From positions 1-42,847 of the forward strand of contig CAIYLH010000025.1 in assembly GCA_903927005.1 (NCBI GenBank): a stretch of 42,847 bases of DNA. The letters are read 5' to 3'. The DNA is from an uncultured Pseudomonadota bacterium (GTDB lineage Bacteria > Pseudomonadota > Gammaproteobacteria > Steroidobacterales > Steroidobacteraceae). Positions 24,180 through 31,555 of the stretch are shown piece by piece (position 1 is the first letter of the stretch; every line of letters begins with the position of its first letter). The notes below the pieces were generated by a model that worked only from the letters and a program-made list of their open reading frames with translations, was not told where the DNA came from and made no database searches. Position numbers and translations under genes: made by a program.

Positions 24180-25544
24180 ATGCGTCGGTCCGCAAAATCG
24201 CTACTCCTGGCTGCCATCGCGGTCAGTATTCTCACCGGCGCTGCCCGTGATCCACGCGACGAGGAGGGGCCGCCACCGGCTGCGCAAACCTCCGGGATGG
24301 GTGCGCCGCGGGTGGATGTAGACCGGCCGGTAGACTTCGTGCCGCTGCGCGAGCGCGATCGCCGAATTTGGTCTTTGGCCTCGTTCCAGGCGCTGGTCGA
24401 CGCCGCCCCGGCCGGCTCTGTCCTGGCGCCGCCTGCAGGCACGTACGCGGGGCCGGTTCTGCTGACAAAGCCGCTCACTATCGATGGCCGCGGCCGTGTG
24501 ACCATCGATGGGGGCGATAAGGGCACCGTGTTTGTGCTGAAGGCAGACCGGGTCGTGTTGCGCGGGCTGCATTTGCAGGGCTCTGGCGCTGCGCATGACA
24601 GCGATGATGCGTGTCTCAACGTGCGCGGCAACCATAACGTTATCGAATCTCTGGTGCTGGATAACTGTTTGTTCGGAATTGACCTTAAGCAGTCCAACGA
24701 CAATGTGATCAGAGGCAACCACGTGCGCTCGAAGCCCTTCGAACTGGGCATGCGCGGCGACGGCATTCGCCTTTGGTACAGCATGCGCAACAACGTGGTA
24801 GCGAACGAAGTCACCGACTCGCGTGACATCGTCGTCTGGTACTCGAGCGATAATACCTTCCGTGCCAACATCGGCCGGCGTAACCGCTATTCGATGCACT
24901 TCATGTTCGCGCATAGGAACGAGGTGGTCGACAATCGCTTCTACGACAGCGCGGTAGGTGTCTACTTGATGTACACCGAAGGCACGAACCTGCGTCGCAA
25001 CGTGATTTCGCACGCGACCGGTTCGGCTGGCATGGGGATCGGATTTAAGGAGGCCTCCGACAGCATTGTCGAGGATAACGAGCTGGTCTACTGCGCGATC
25101 GGCATCGGCTCGGACCTTTCGCCATTTCAACCGGATACGACGATCCAGGTGCGACGCAATCATGTGGCGTACAACGGCATCGGCATGCTGCTCACGACCG
25201 CCCTGGGGGGTACGGTCGTCACGGGAAATACCTTCGAGGGCAACCTCACTAATGTCGCCGTCGGCGCGCGCAGCGCGGCCAACGTGAACGTCTGGCATGG
25301 TAACTACTGGGATGACTACGAGGGCTTTGACCGTAACCATGACGGTATTGGTGATCGCCCTTACGACCTGTACGCGTATGCCGACCGGATCTGGATGGAA
25401 TTCCCGCCGGCTCGCTTCTTCGCGACCAGTCCAGCACTTGAGTTGCTTGACTTTCTTGAGCGTCTCGCGCCGTTCACGTCGCCAGACCGGCTGGTCCGGG
25501 ACGACGCGCCCCGATTCCATCGCGCTGTTGCGAGGCATCCATGA
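24180..25544 (+). CDS. nosD: NosD, periplasmic copper-site maturation protein
   Basis: About 454 residues. A Sec signal peptide (RRSAKS then 'LLLAAIAVSILTGAA') precedes a right-handed beta-helix of the CASH/NosD type, seen as repeats such as 'GNHNVIESLVLDNC', 'SNDNVIRGNHV', 'SMRNNVVANEV' and 'SSDNTFRANI'. NosD works with the NosF/NosY ABC complex to assemble CuZ on NosZ. The end motif 'HGNYWDDYEGFDRNHDGIGD' is diagnostic of NosD. A GTG at 24168, overlapping the nosB stop as GTGA, is an alternative start. The length is normal. Confidence 0.93.
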   Translation: MRRSAKSLLLAAIAVSILTGAARDPRDEEGPPPAAQTSGMGAPRVDVDRPVDFVPLRERDRRIWSLASFQALVDAAPAGSVLAPPAGTYAGPVLLTKPLTIDGRGRVTIDGGDKGTVFVLKADRVVLRGLHLQGSGAAHDSDDACLNVRGNHNVIESLVLDNCLFGIDLKQSNDNVIRGNHVRSKPFELGMRGDGIRLWYSMRNNVVANEVTDSRDIVVWYSSDNTFRANIGRRNRYSMHFMFAHRNEVVDNRFYDSAVGVYLMYTEGTNLRRNVISHATGSAGMGIGFKEASDSIVEDNELVYCAIGIGSDLSPFQPDTTIQVRRNHVAYNGIGMLLTTALGGTVVTGNTFEGNLTNVAVGARSAANVNVWHGNYWDDYEGFDRNHDGIGDRPYDLYAYADRIWMEFPPARFFATSPALELLDFLERLAPFTSPDRLVRDDAPRFHRAVARHP

Positions 25545-26392
25545 GCGGGTCGGCTGACAGCCGTCGACCGGCGAGCAGCGACGTGCGGCCTAGCGGTGGG
25601 CGCAAGTCACGCCGCAGCTTTTTGCGGACCGTGCTGCTCGGCGGCGGGGTCGTGCTGGCGGCACTGTCGGGGTTCCTGCCCGTGAAATACGCCATGGCGC
25701 GCCGGTTGCGCCCGCCGGGTGCGCTTGATGAGGCGGACTTTCTGTCGTCGTGTATCAAGTGCGGCCAGTGCCTGCAGGTGTGCCCGGTGAGCGCGATCCG
25801 ACTGGGGGATCTTGTCGATGGCTACGGCGTTGGCGTGCCGTACATCGATTCACGCGAGCAGGCGTGTGACTTTTCCTGCGACGCGGCGCAATGCATTCTC
25901 GCGTGTCCGACGGGGGCGTTGACGTATGAGAAGCCGGCGTCGCTGCCGGTGCGTGTGGGTGCCGGGTTGAGTCGAAAGCCCATCCTCAAGGCTAAGGAGC
26001 GGGACGCAGAGAACACACTCAATTTTCGCGAGCGCATGGGTGTCGCGCGGCTGGCGCGGCCTGAGTCGTGTCTGGCGACGAAAGGCGAGGGCTTTACCGG
26101 CATTGCGCGTGGCGCGGACTTCAGCGGTCGTTTGCGCTATGTGAGCGTCGATCGATGGAAGCCGGTTCCGGTGCGGGAGCACCCATATGCTGCGACGCCC
26201 TGCGACCTGTGCATCACGTCCTGCCCGATTGTCGGCGCGATCTCCTTCGAAAAGTTCCTCGACGCGAGTGGGGCGTTGCGCGAGCGGCCGGCGGTTCACG
26301 AGGCCTGCGTCGGCTGCGGGGTGTGCGAAATGATCTGTCCGGTTGAGCCCGGCTGCATCGAGATAGATGCCCGCGAGGTGTGGAAGGCATGA
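25541..26392 (+). CDS. nosG: NosG, NapG-type periplasmic 4Fe-4S ferredoxin
   Basis: 283 residues, start overlapping the nosD stop (ATGA). A twin-arginine signal is seen (SRRSFLRT then a hydrophobic run to about residue 50). Four cysteine clusters follow: 'CIKCGQCLQVCP', 'CDFSCDAAQCILACP', 'CDLCITSCP' and 'CVGCGVCEMICP', the pattern of NapG/MauM ferredoxins. With NosH it forms a quinol-linked electron path that is typical of clade II N2O reduction and replaces NosR. Confidence 0.92.
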   Translation: MSGSADSRRPASSDVRPSGGRKSRRSFLRTVLLGGGVVLAALSGFLPVKYAMARRLRPPGALDEADFLSSCIKCGQCLQVCPVSAIRLGDLVDGYGVGVPYIDSREQACDFSCDAAQCILACPTGALTYEKPASLPVRVGAGLSRKPILKAKERDAENTLNFRERMGVARLARPESCLATKGEGFTGIARGADFSGRLRYVSVDRWKPVPVREHPYAATPCDLCITSCPIVGAISFEKFLDASGALRERPAVHEACVGCGVCEMICPVEPGCIEIDAREVWKA

Positions 26393-27357
26393 GCCGCTCT
26401 CGCCTTGACCCCATACGCGTGATGTTAGGCGCCGAGCCGTCGAAGACACTGCCGGTGTCGGAGGCGGCGCAGGGCATCCATGTCCTGAAGCGCCAATCTA
26501 CTAAGCAACTCAGCGCCCAGCGGGAGGCACTGCACTCCGGGTTTCGTAACAGCCACAAGTGGCGCAACCGGCGCTGGGCTGTGTTGCTTGCCGTGAACCT
26601 GTTGTTTGTCCTGTCGTTTCGACTCGATATTCAGATTCTGGAAGGCTCGCTCACCGCGTCCCGCTTTCTCGGCTTTCACCTTGCCGACCTGAACTCGGCG
26701 CTGCAGGTGATGCTCGCGCACAAGCACATCATCGTGAACCTCGTGATCGGCACGGTGACGGTGTTCATGTTGTGGCTGGTGCTCGGTGGGCGGACGTTCT
26801 GCTCGTGGGTGTGCCCGTACCACCTGTTGTCTGAGCTGGCGGAGATCGTTCACCTTGCGCTTGCGTCGCGCAAATTGGTGTCGGACCAGACGTTTCATCG
26901 TGGCTTGCGAACGGTGTGCTGGGTCGTGTTCGCGGTGCTTGCGATCGTCACCGGTTATACGGTTTTCGAATCGATATCGCCTACAGGCATCTTGAGTCGG
27001 GCGCTCATTTACGGGCCTGGGCTTGCGCTGCTGTGGGTGTTGGGTCTGCTGCTGTTCGAGGTGGTCGTCTCCCGCCGGGCCTGGTGTCGCTATGTCTGTC
27101 CCATCGGGGTGACGTACGGTGTCGCCGGGATCCTGTCGCCGGTGAGCGTGGTCTACCGACTGGAGAACTGCTTCCATGAAGGCGACTGCAAGAAGGTCTG
27201 CCTCGTGCCGCACGCGCTGGCGATGGTCGTGAAGGGGCGCGCAACCGAGGCTACGATGGCTGTAGGTCCGGACTGCACGCGCTGCGGGATGTGCGTCGAC
27301 GTCTGCCCGAGCGGTGCGCTGAGCTTTGGCGTCAAGGGACTGCACAGGCTGCTATAA
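26389..27357 (+). CDS. nosH: NosH, NapH-type membrane iron-sulfur protein
   Basis: 322 residues from the ATG at 26389, which overlaps the nosG stop (ATGA) and has GGAAGG before it. Four or five membrane segments are present, with the two conserved cytoplasmic CxxxCP motifs, 'CSWVCPYHLLSELAE' and 'CRYVCPIGVTYG', and a C-terminal ferredoxin domain ('CKKVCLVPHAL', 'CTRCGMCVDVCPSGAL'). NapH-type proteins oxidise menaquinol and pass electrons to the NapG-type partner. Confidence 0.92.
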   Translation: MSRSRLDPIRVMLGAEPSKTLPVSEAAQGIHVLKRQSTKQLSAQREALHSGFRNSHKWRNRRWAVLLAVNLLFVLSFRLDIQILEGSLTASRFLGFHLADLNSALQVMLAHKHIIVNLVIGTVTVFMLWLVLGGRTFCSWVCPYHLLSELAEIVHLALASRKLVSDQTFHRGLRTVCWVVFAVLAIVTGYTVFESISPTGILSRALIYGPGLALLWVLGLLLFEVVVSRRAWCRYVCPIGVTYGVAGILSPVSVVYRLENCFHEGDCKKVCLVPHALAMVVKGRATEATMAVGPDCTRCGMCVDVCPSGALSFGVKGLHRLL

Positions 27358-28241
27358 TGATTAAAATCAGCAACTTGAGAAAGACATTCCGGCGTGTGCC
27401 GGTGCTCGACGACCTTGCTCTGGAAATCGGGGTGGGCGAGCGTGTCGCGCTCATTGGCTCGAACGGTGCGGGCAAGACCTCGCTGATTCGCTGCCTGCTT
27501 GGCGAATACGTGCACGAAGGCTCCGTGACGATAGGCGGACGGGAGCCGCGTCGCCACCGACAGGAAGTGTTACGCAGGATTGGCTTCGTCCCACAACTTC
27601 CACCCCCGCTGGCAATGCCCGTGGCGCAGCTGATCGCCTACTCGGCATCGCTCTGTGCGACGTCCAGCGAGCGCATTGCCGGGGTCGCCAGTCGCCTTGG
27701 GCTGGATGTACGGGCCTGCGCCACCCAGCCCTTTCTGCGGCTGTCCGGCGGCATGAAGCAAAAGCTGCTGATAGCGATAGCGCTGGGTCGGGATACCGAC
27801 CTGCTGTTCATGGACGAACCGGCTGCCAATCTGGACCCTGCAGCCCGCGGTGGGCTGTTCGAGCTGCTCGCGGAGCGCGAGCAGCAGACGACGATGATCA
27901 TCTCCAGTCATCGGTTGAACGAGGTTTCGGCGCTGGTCACCCGGGTGGTCGAACTGGACCTGGGCAAGGTCACCCTCGACGAACGGACCGGCAATAGCGA
28001 CTCGCTGCGCACGATGTTGGATTGTCGCGTCGTCGCGCGTGAGCGCGATCCGTCCCTGCTGGCGCTGCTGATTGCGTGGCGGTTTACTGAGGTCGGCTCC
28101 AATGAGCCGGACTTCGAGTGGCGCGGCCGCATCGCGGCCGCCGATCGGCTGCGCTTTCTGGGCGCGATCACCCCCTATGCCTCCGCTACCCGCTCCATCT
28201 CGGTCGACGAAGCGGCCGTTGCGGGAGCCGTTCATGCATAG
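27357..28241 (+). CDS. nosF: NosF, ABC transporter ATPase for CuZ assembly
   Basis: 294 residues from the ATG at 27357, sharing a base with the nosH TAA (TAATG). ABC ATPase motifs: Walker A 'GSNGAGKTS', signature 'LSGGMKQKL', Walker B 'LLFMDEP', and H-loop 'IISSHR'. With NosY and NosD it forms the ABC complex needed for maturation of NosZ. Length is usual. Confidence 0.95.
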   Translation: MIKISNLRKTFRRVPVLDDLALEIGVGERVALIGSNGAGKTSLIRCLLGEYVHEGSVTIGGREPRRHRQEVLRRIGFVPQLPPPLAMPVAQLIAYSASLCATSSERIAGVASRLGLDVRACATQPFLRLSGGMKQKLLIAIALGRDTDLLFMDEPAANLDPAARGGLFELLAEREQQTTMIISSHRLNEVSALVTRVVELDLGKVTLDERTGNSDSLRTMLDCRVVARERDPSLLALLIAWRFTEVGSNEPDFEWRGRIAAADRLRFLGAITPYASATRSISVDEAAVAGAVHA

Positions 28242-28755
28242 CACGCGGCGGAGTTTTGCCCTAGGCACGCTGTACGGCATCGGCGCGCTTGCGGCGGTTC
28301 CGGGGGTTGTTGCGACACTCAGCGCTTGCTCGTCGTCCGCGGATGCCCTCGGGCCGGTTGCCGTCCGCTGGGATCGCGACCCCTGCACGAACTGCGGCAT
28401 GGTCATCAGCGACCGTCGCTACGCGGCGCAGGTGCAGTCCGGGCCAGGCCGGACGCCTTCCAAGTTCGACGATCTGGGTTGTGCGATCGGCTGGCTGGAG
28501 CAGCAGCCCTGGGGACGGGATGCCGCGCTGCGGATGTGGGTGATAGAGCCTGCCGATCCCTCGTCAGCACTTTGGACGGAGGCTACGCGCGCGCGTTTCG
28601 TGCGTCGTCACGGCTCGCCGATGGGGTACGACTTCGCGCCGGCAACGGCTGGCGACGAGCAGGGAGTCACCTTTGCCGCCATGCGAGCGGCGGTTCTTCA
28701 GGACACGCGCCAGCGCGGCCAGCGGCCGGCGGGAAGCGGGGGACAGAGATCATGA
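28234..28755 (+). CDS. nosL: NosL, copper-delivery lipoprotein
   Basis: 173 residues from the ATG at 28234, overlapping the nosF end by 8 bp and preceded by GGGAG. A lipoprotein signal with lipobox 'TLSAC' (C32) anchors it to a membrane in the periplasm; a twin arginine (RRSFAL) also precedes it. The copper-binding 'PCTNCGMVI' (C51, C54, M56) is the hallmark of NosL, which delivers Cu(I) to apo-NosZ via NosDFY. The order nosF-nosL-nosY differs from the classical nosDFYL. Confidence 0.93.
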   Translation: MHSTRRSFALGTLYGIGALAAVPGVVATLSACSSSADALGPVAVRWDRDPCTNCGMVISDRRYAAQVQSGPGRTPSKFDDLGCAIGWLEQQPWGRDAALRMWVIEPADPSSALWTEATRARFVRRHGSPMGYDFAPATAGDEQGVTFAAMRAAVLQDTRQRGQRPAGSGGQRS

Positions 28756-29579
28756 GTGACATGTGGTTGACGGCGAAACTCGACATCGCGGAGTCGCTGC
28801 GGGCACGCTGGTTCCTCGTCTACGCGCTGGTGTTCGGCGGCATCGTCGCATTGCTGTTCGCGTTCGGCCTGACCGAATCGCGTGTGCTGGGATTCATCGG
28901 CCTGTCGCGGTTGCTGGTGACCTATATCCAGCTGACGATGGCCATCCTGCCGATTTTCGTGCTGATCACTACCGTCCGCTCGGTAGCCGGCGATCGCGAG
29001 GCCGGCGTGTTCGAATATCTGCTGTCGCTGCCGGTGTCTCTGTGGGCATGGTTTTGGGGGAAGATTCTTGGCCGTTATCTCATAGTGTTCCTGCCGGTGT
29101 TGATTGCCATGACGGGTGCGGTGGGCTGGGCGCTGCTGCGAGGCATTGACGTGCCGTGGGCGATTTTTGGCTATTACACGGCACTGCTAGCGGCAATTTC
29201 TGCCTGCTTCCTGGGCATCGGCTTTCTCATCTCGTCGTTCGCCCGTTCGACCGACGTTGCGCAGGGCGCGGCCTTCATTGTCTGGCTGACGCTGCTGCTT
29301 TTTCTGGATCTGCTGTTGCTCGGCATCATGATTCAGGGAAAGATCTCCGCCGAGCTTGCGGTCATGATCTCGCTTGCAAATCCGCTGCAGGTTTTCAGGA
29401 CGGCGGCTCTTGCGCTATTCGACCCGCAGCTGATCGTGCTCGGCCCGGCGGCGGATCTGATACTCGATCGCTTCGGCCTTCCGGGCTATAAGATTTTCGC
29501 GCTGCTATACCCGAGTGCAATCGGTGTTACCTGCATGGGCCTCGGCTTCTGGAACTTCCGACGAGGGGATCTGCTGTGA
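28752..29579 (+). CDS. nosY: NosY, ABC transporter membrane subunit
   Basis: 275 residues from the ATG at 28752 (ATGA overlap with nosL). Six hydrophobic segments are seen, with the ABC-2 type pattern 'SVAGDREAGVFEYLLSLPVS' in the first cytoplasmic coupling loop. It pairs with NosF and docks NosD on the periplasmic side for CuZ assembly. Confidence 0.93.
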   Translation: MSDMWLTAKLDIAESLRARWFLVYALVFGGIVALLFAFGLTESRVLGFIGLSRLLVTYIQLTMAILPIFVLITTVRSVAGDREAGVFEYLLSLPVSLWAWFWGKILGRYLIVFLPVLIAMTGAVGWALLRGIDVPWAIFGYYTALLAAISACFLGIGFLISSFARSTDVAQGAAFIVWLTLLLFLDLLLLGIMIQGKISAELAVMISLANPLQVFRTAALALFDPQLIVLGPAADLILDRFGLPGYKIFALLYPSAIGVTCMGLGFWNFRRGDLL

Positions 29580-30142
29580 GCGCCCCGACTCGATGTGTGG
29601 GGCTCGTTGGAGCTTTCGTCATGTTGCTCCTGACCTCGGCAGTGCTTGGGGCCGAGCGGCCCGCGCTGTCTATCGCGCCGTTACTTGAGGCGCGACTCAC
29701 CGATATCGACGGCCGACCGGTGACGCTGGCTGGCATGGTGGGGCGGCCAGCCGTGGTTGCGTTCTGGGCTCGGTGGTGCGCGCCGTGCCGGGATGAGATC
29801 CCTGTGCTTGAAGCCGCCCGTGCACTGTATGCCGAGCGCGGTGTGGCGATCGTCGCTGTCGCGGTGGAAGACAATGTCGAGGCAGTGCGCGAGTTCGCCG
29901 CCGCCTACAAGATCGGGTATCGGGTCGTGGTAACAGGTCCTGATGGGACCCGACTGCTGCAGGCGCTCGGGAATCCAGAGGCGGACCTGCCATTTACGCT
30001 GGTTCTCGACGAGACCGGCGCGATCTTGGCAGAGCGCCGCGGGCGGCTCCGGATGGACGACATTGCCGCGGCGCTTAACCTGCGGCCGATGCCAGCCGCG
30101 GCTTCAGGCCAGGCCATTGTTGCTTCGGGGAGTGCGCCATGA
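29576..30142 (+). CDS. TlpA-like periplasmic thioredoxin
   Basis: 188 residues from a GTG at 29576 that overlaps the nosY stop (GTGA). A signal peptide runs to about residue 26 ('MLLLTSAVLGA'). The redox motif is W-C68-A-P-C71 in 'VVAFWARWCAPCRDEIP', typical of TlpA/ResA proteins. The cis-Pro loop is seen in 'DLPFTLVLDE'. TlpA reduces the cysteines of copper chaperones and of CuA sites; next to a Sco gene, keeping the Sco or NosZ CuA cysteines reduced is the likely task. Confidence 0.87.
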   Translation: MSAPTRCVGLVGAFVMLLLTSAVLGAERPALSIAPLLEARLTDIDGRPVTLAGMVGRPAVVAFWARWCAPCRDEIPVLEAARALYAERGVAIVAVAVEDNVEAVREFAAAYKIGYRVVVTGPDGTRLLQALGNPEADLPFTLVLDETGAILAERRGRLRMDDIAAALNLRPMPAAASGQAIVASGSAP

Positions 30143-30507
30143 GGGTCTGGGCACTGGTTCTGCTTGTGTTGGCGATTTTCGTCAACGCCGCCGCCTGGGC
30201 GGACGCCCACGAGTCGGCGTTGCTGTCTGCAATTCTGGACCTCGGGCGGCTGAACGGCGAAGCCTTGGCCTGCGACGATCAGGCCGCTGCCGCCCGCGCT
30301 AAGGCGCTGATTCTGGCCTACGCTCCGAAGGTGCGTCGGTACGGGGCTGCGTACGAGCAGGGGACCCAGGACGCTTTTTCAGAGCATGTGCGGAACGGGT
30401 CGAAGTGCCGTACTGCTGTGCAACTGGCCGGCGAGGTGGAACGCGCCGGTGTGATGCTCAGACTCAACGCTGAACGCGATGCTGTTGCCGGGACGGACTC
30501 ACAATGA
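30139..30507 (+). CDS. Exported protein of unknown function in the nos operon
   Basis: 122 residues, start overlapping the tlpA-like stop (ATGA) and stop overlapping the sco start (ATGA). A signal peptide ('VWALVLLVLAIFVNAAAWADA') is clear. The mature part of about 100 residues is helical, with two Cys (C45, C90) that could form a disulfide, and a motif 'LACDDQAAAARAKALILAYAP'. I do not recognise the family. Tight coupling between a thioredoxin and a copper chaperone suggests a periplasmic role in NosZ copper or redox assembly. Confidence 0.75.
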   Translation: MRVWALVLLVLAIFVNAAAWADAHESALLSAILDLGRLNGEALACDDQAAAARAKALILAYAPKVRRYGAAYEQGTQDAFSEHVRNGSKCRTAVQLAGEVERAGVMLRLNAERDAVAGTDSQ

Positions 30508-31115
30508 ACAGGTTCACATGGGCATTGGTTGCGGTGGTCCTGGCGCTGGGAGGTGGCGGAATTGCATGGTCTGCACGCGCTGAGGAAAGCGCCGAGACGG
30601 CAGTTATCAATACCCGCTATTTACTGAGCGACACCGCCGGACGCGTGGTGATGACAGACACGTTCGCAGGCCGGTTTCAGTTGCTGACCTTCGGCTACAC
30701 CTCTTGCGAGGAAATTTGCCCGGTGACTCTGACGACGCTCGGTCTGGTATTGAGCGAGTTAGGTGATCGCGCGCCCGAGCTGCAGGCGATCTTCATTTCG
30801 GTGGATCCCGCGCGGGACAGTACGGTGGCGTTGCGCGCGTACTTGTCGCATTTTGACGGCCGAATACTTGGCCTGACTGGGCCGCCAGAGTTTGTGCACA
30901 GTGCGGCCGAGCATTTCCGGGTCATCGTCAAGCAGGTGGCGGGTACCGGGGGTGGCGCTGACTACGCGGTGAACCACACCGCGGGGATGTACCTGCTCGG
31001 ACGCGACGGGGAGTTCCTGATGCGGTTGCCGTTCGGACTGTCAGCGGCAGAGATCGCGACGCAGCTGCGGCGATTCATCGACGTCCCACAACCCGCGCTG
31101 GCGCCAGCGTCGTAG
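30504..31115 (+). CDS. Sco/SenC-type copper chaperone
   Basis: 203 residues. A signal peptide or anchor ('WALVAVVLALGGGGIAWSA') precedes a thioredoxin fold with the Sco copper site: C68 and C72 in 'YTSCEEICP', and H158 in 'NHTAGMYLL'. Sco proteins load or reduce CuA centres; here NosZ CuA is the obvious client. It ends the overlapping run of nos genes. The start overlaps the preceding stop (ATGA). Confidence 0.92.
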   Translation: MNRFTWALVAVVLALGGGGIAWSARAEESAETAVINTRYLLSDTAGRVVMTDTFAGRFQLLTFGYTSCEEICPVTLTTLGLVLSELGDRAPELQAIFISVDPARDSTVALRAYLSHFDGRILGLTGPPEFVHSAAEHFRVIVKQVAGTGGGADYAVNHTAGMYLLGRDGEFLMRLPFGLSAAEIATQLRRFIDVPQPALAPAS

Positions 31116-31555
31116 ACCGCGAGTCGGCACCAAAACCGATCGGGCGGCAGGGCAGTTCGCACCAGCTGCTTGGGAGCCCGAGGTGGAGTGTCAGTAGGGG
31201 CTGTTAAGCATGCTCGGGCAGCTACGGCGTCCCTCCGCCTTGGAGTGCAGGGCTATTATCTGCCCCGGTCCTGGTGACGGCGGTTCGCCCGAGGCCGGTA
31301 GCGTCGACCCCGGCGGGGCGAATGCACTAGCAAGTGAACCGTTCCTCGCCGCGCTGGCGGCCTCAGTCGATTGGCCGCTTTTCCTGACGTGGACAATGAA
31401 CCGCACGCCCATCCGCCAAGCGCCGGCGGCAAGAGAGAAGGGAGCCGGGGCACTCCCAGTCCGCTCGCTTGCAGTATAGGATTGCGGTCGAGTTACGAGC
31501 CGGGCGCTCCCTGACATTTCGGGTGCGGCGAACGAGCGCGGCGACGGAGGGGTGC
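31116..31555. other. Gap between the nos locus and the molybdenum hydroxylase gene
   Basis: No gene is recognised. In particular, no 2Fe-2S subunit (about 150 residues with two CxxC-type clusters) is encoded here, although it usually stands just before the large subunit gene at 31556. A promoter for the latter should lie here; no clear hairpin terminator with a T tract follows the nos genes. Confidence 0.5.

Noticed and set aside
24201-25538. 445-codon minus-strand frame opposite nosD
   Set aside because: The plus strand has the NosD signature and a signal peptide; the antisense product has no recognisable features.
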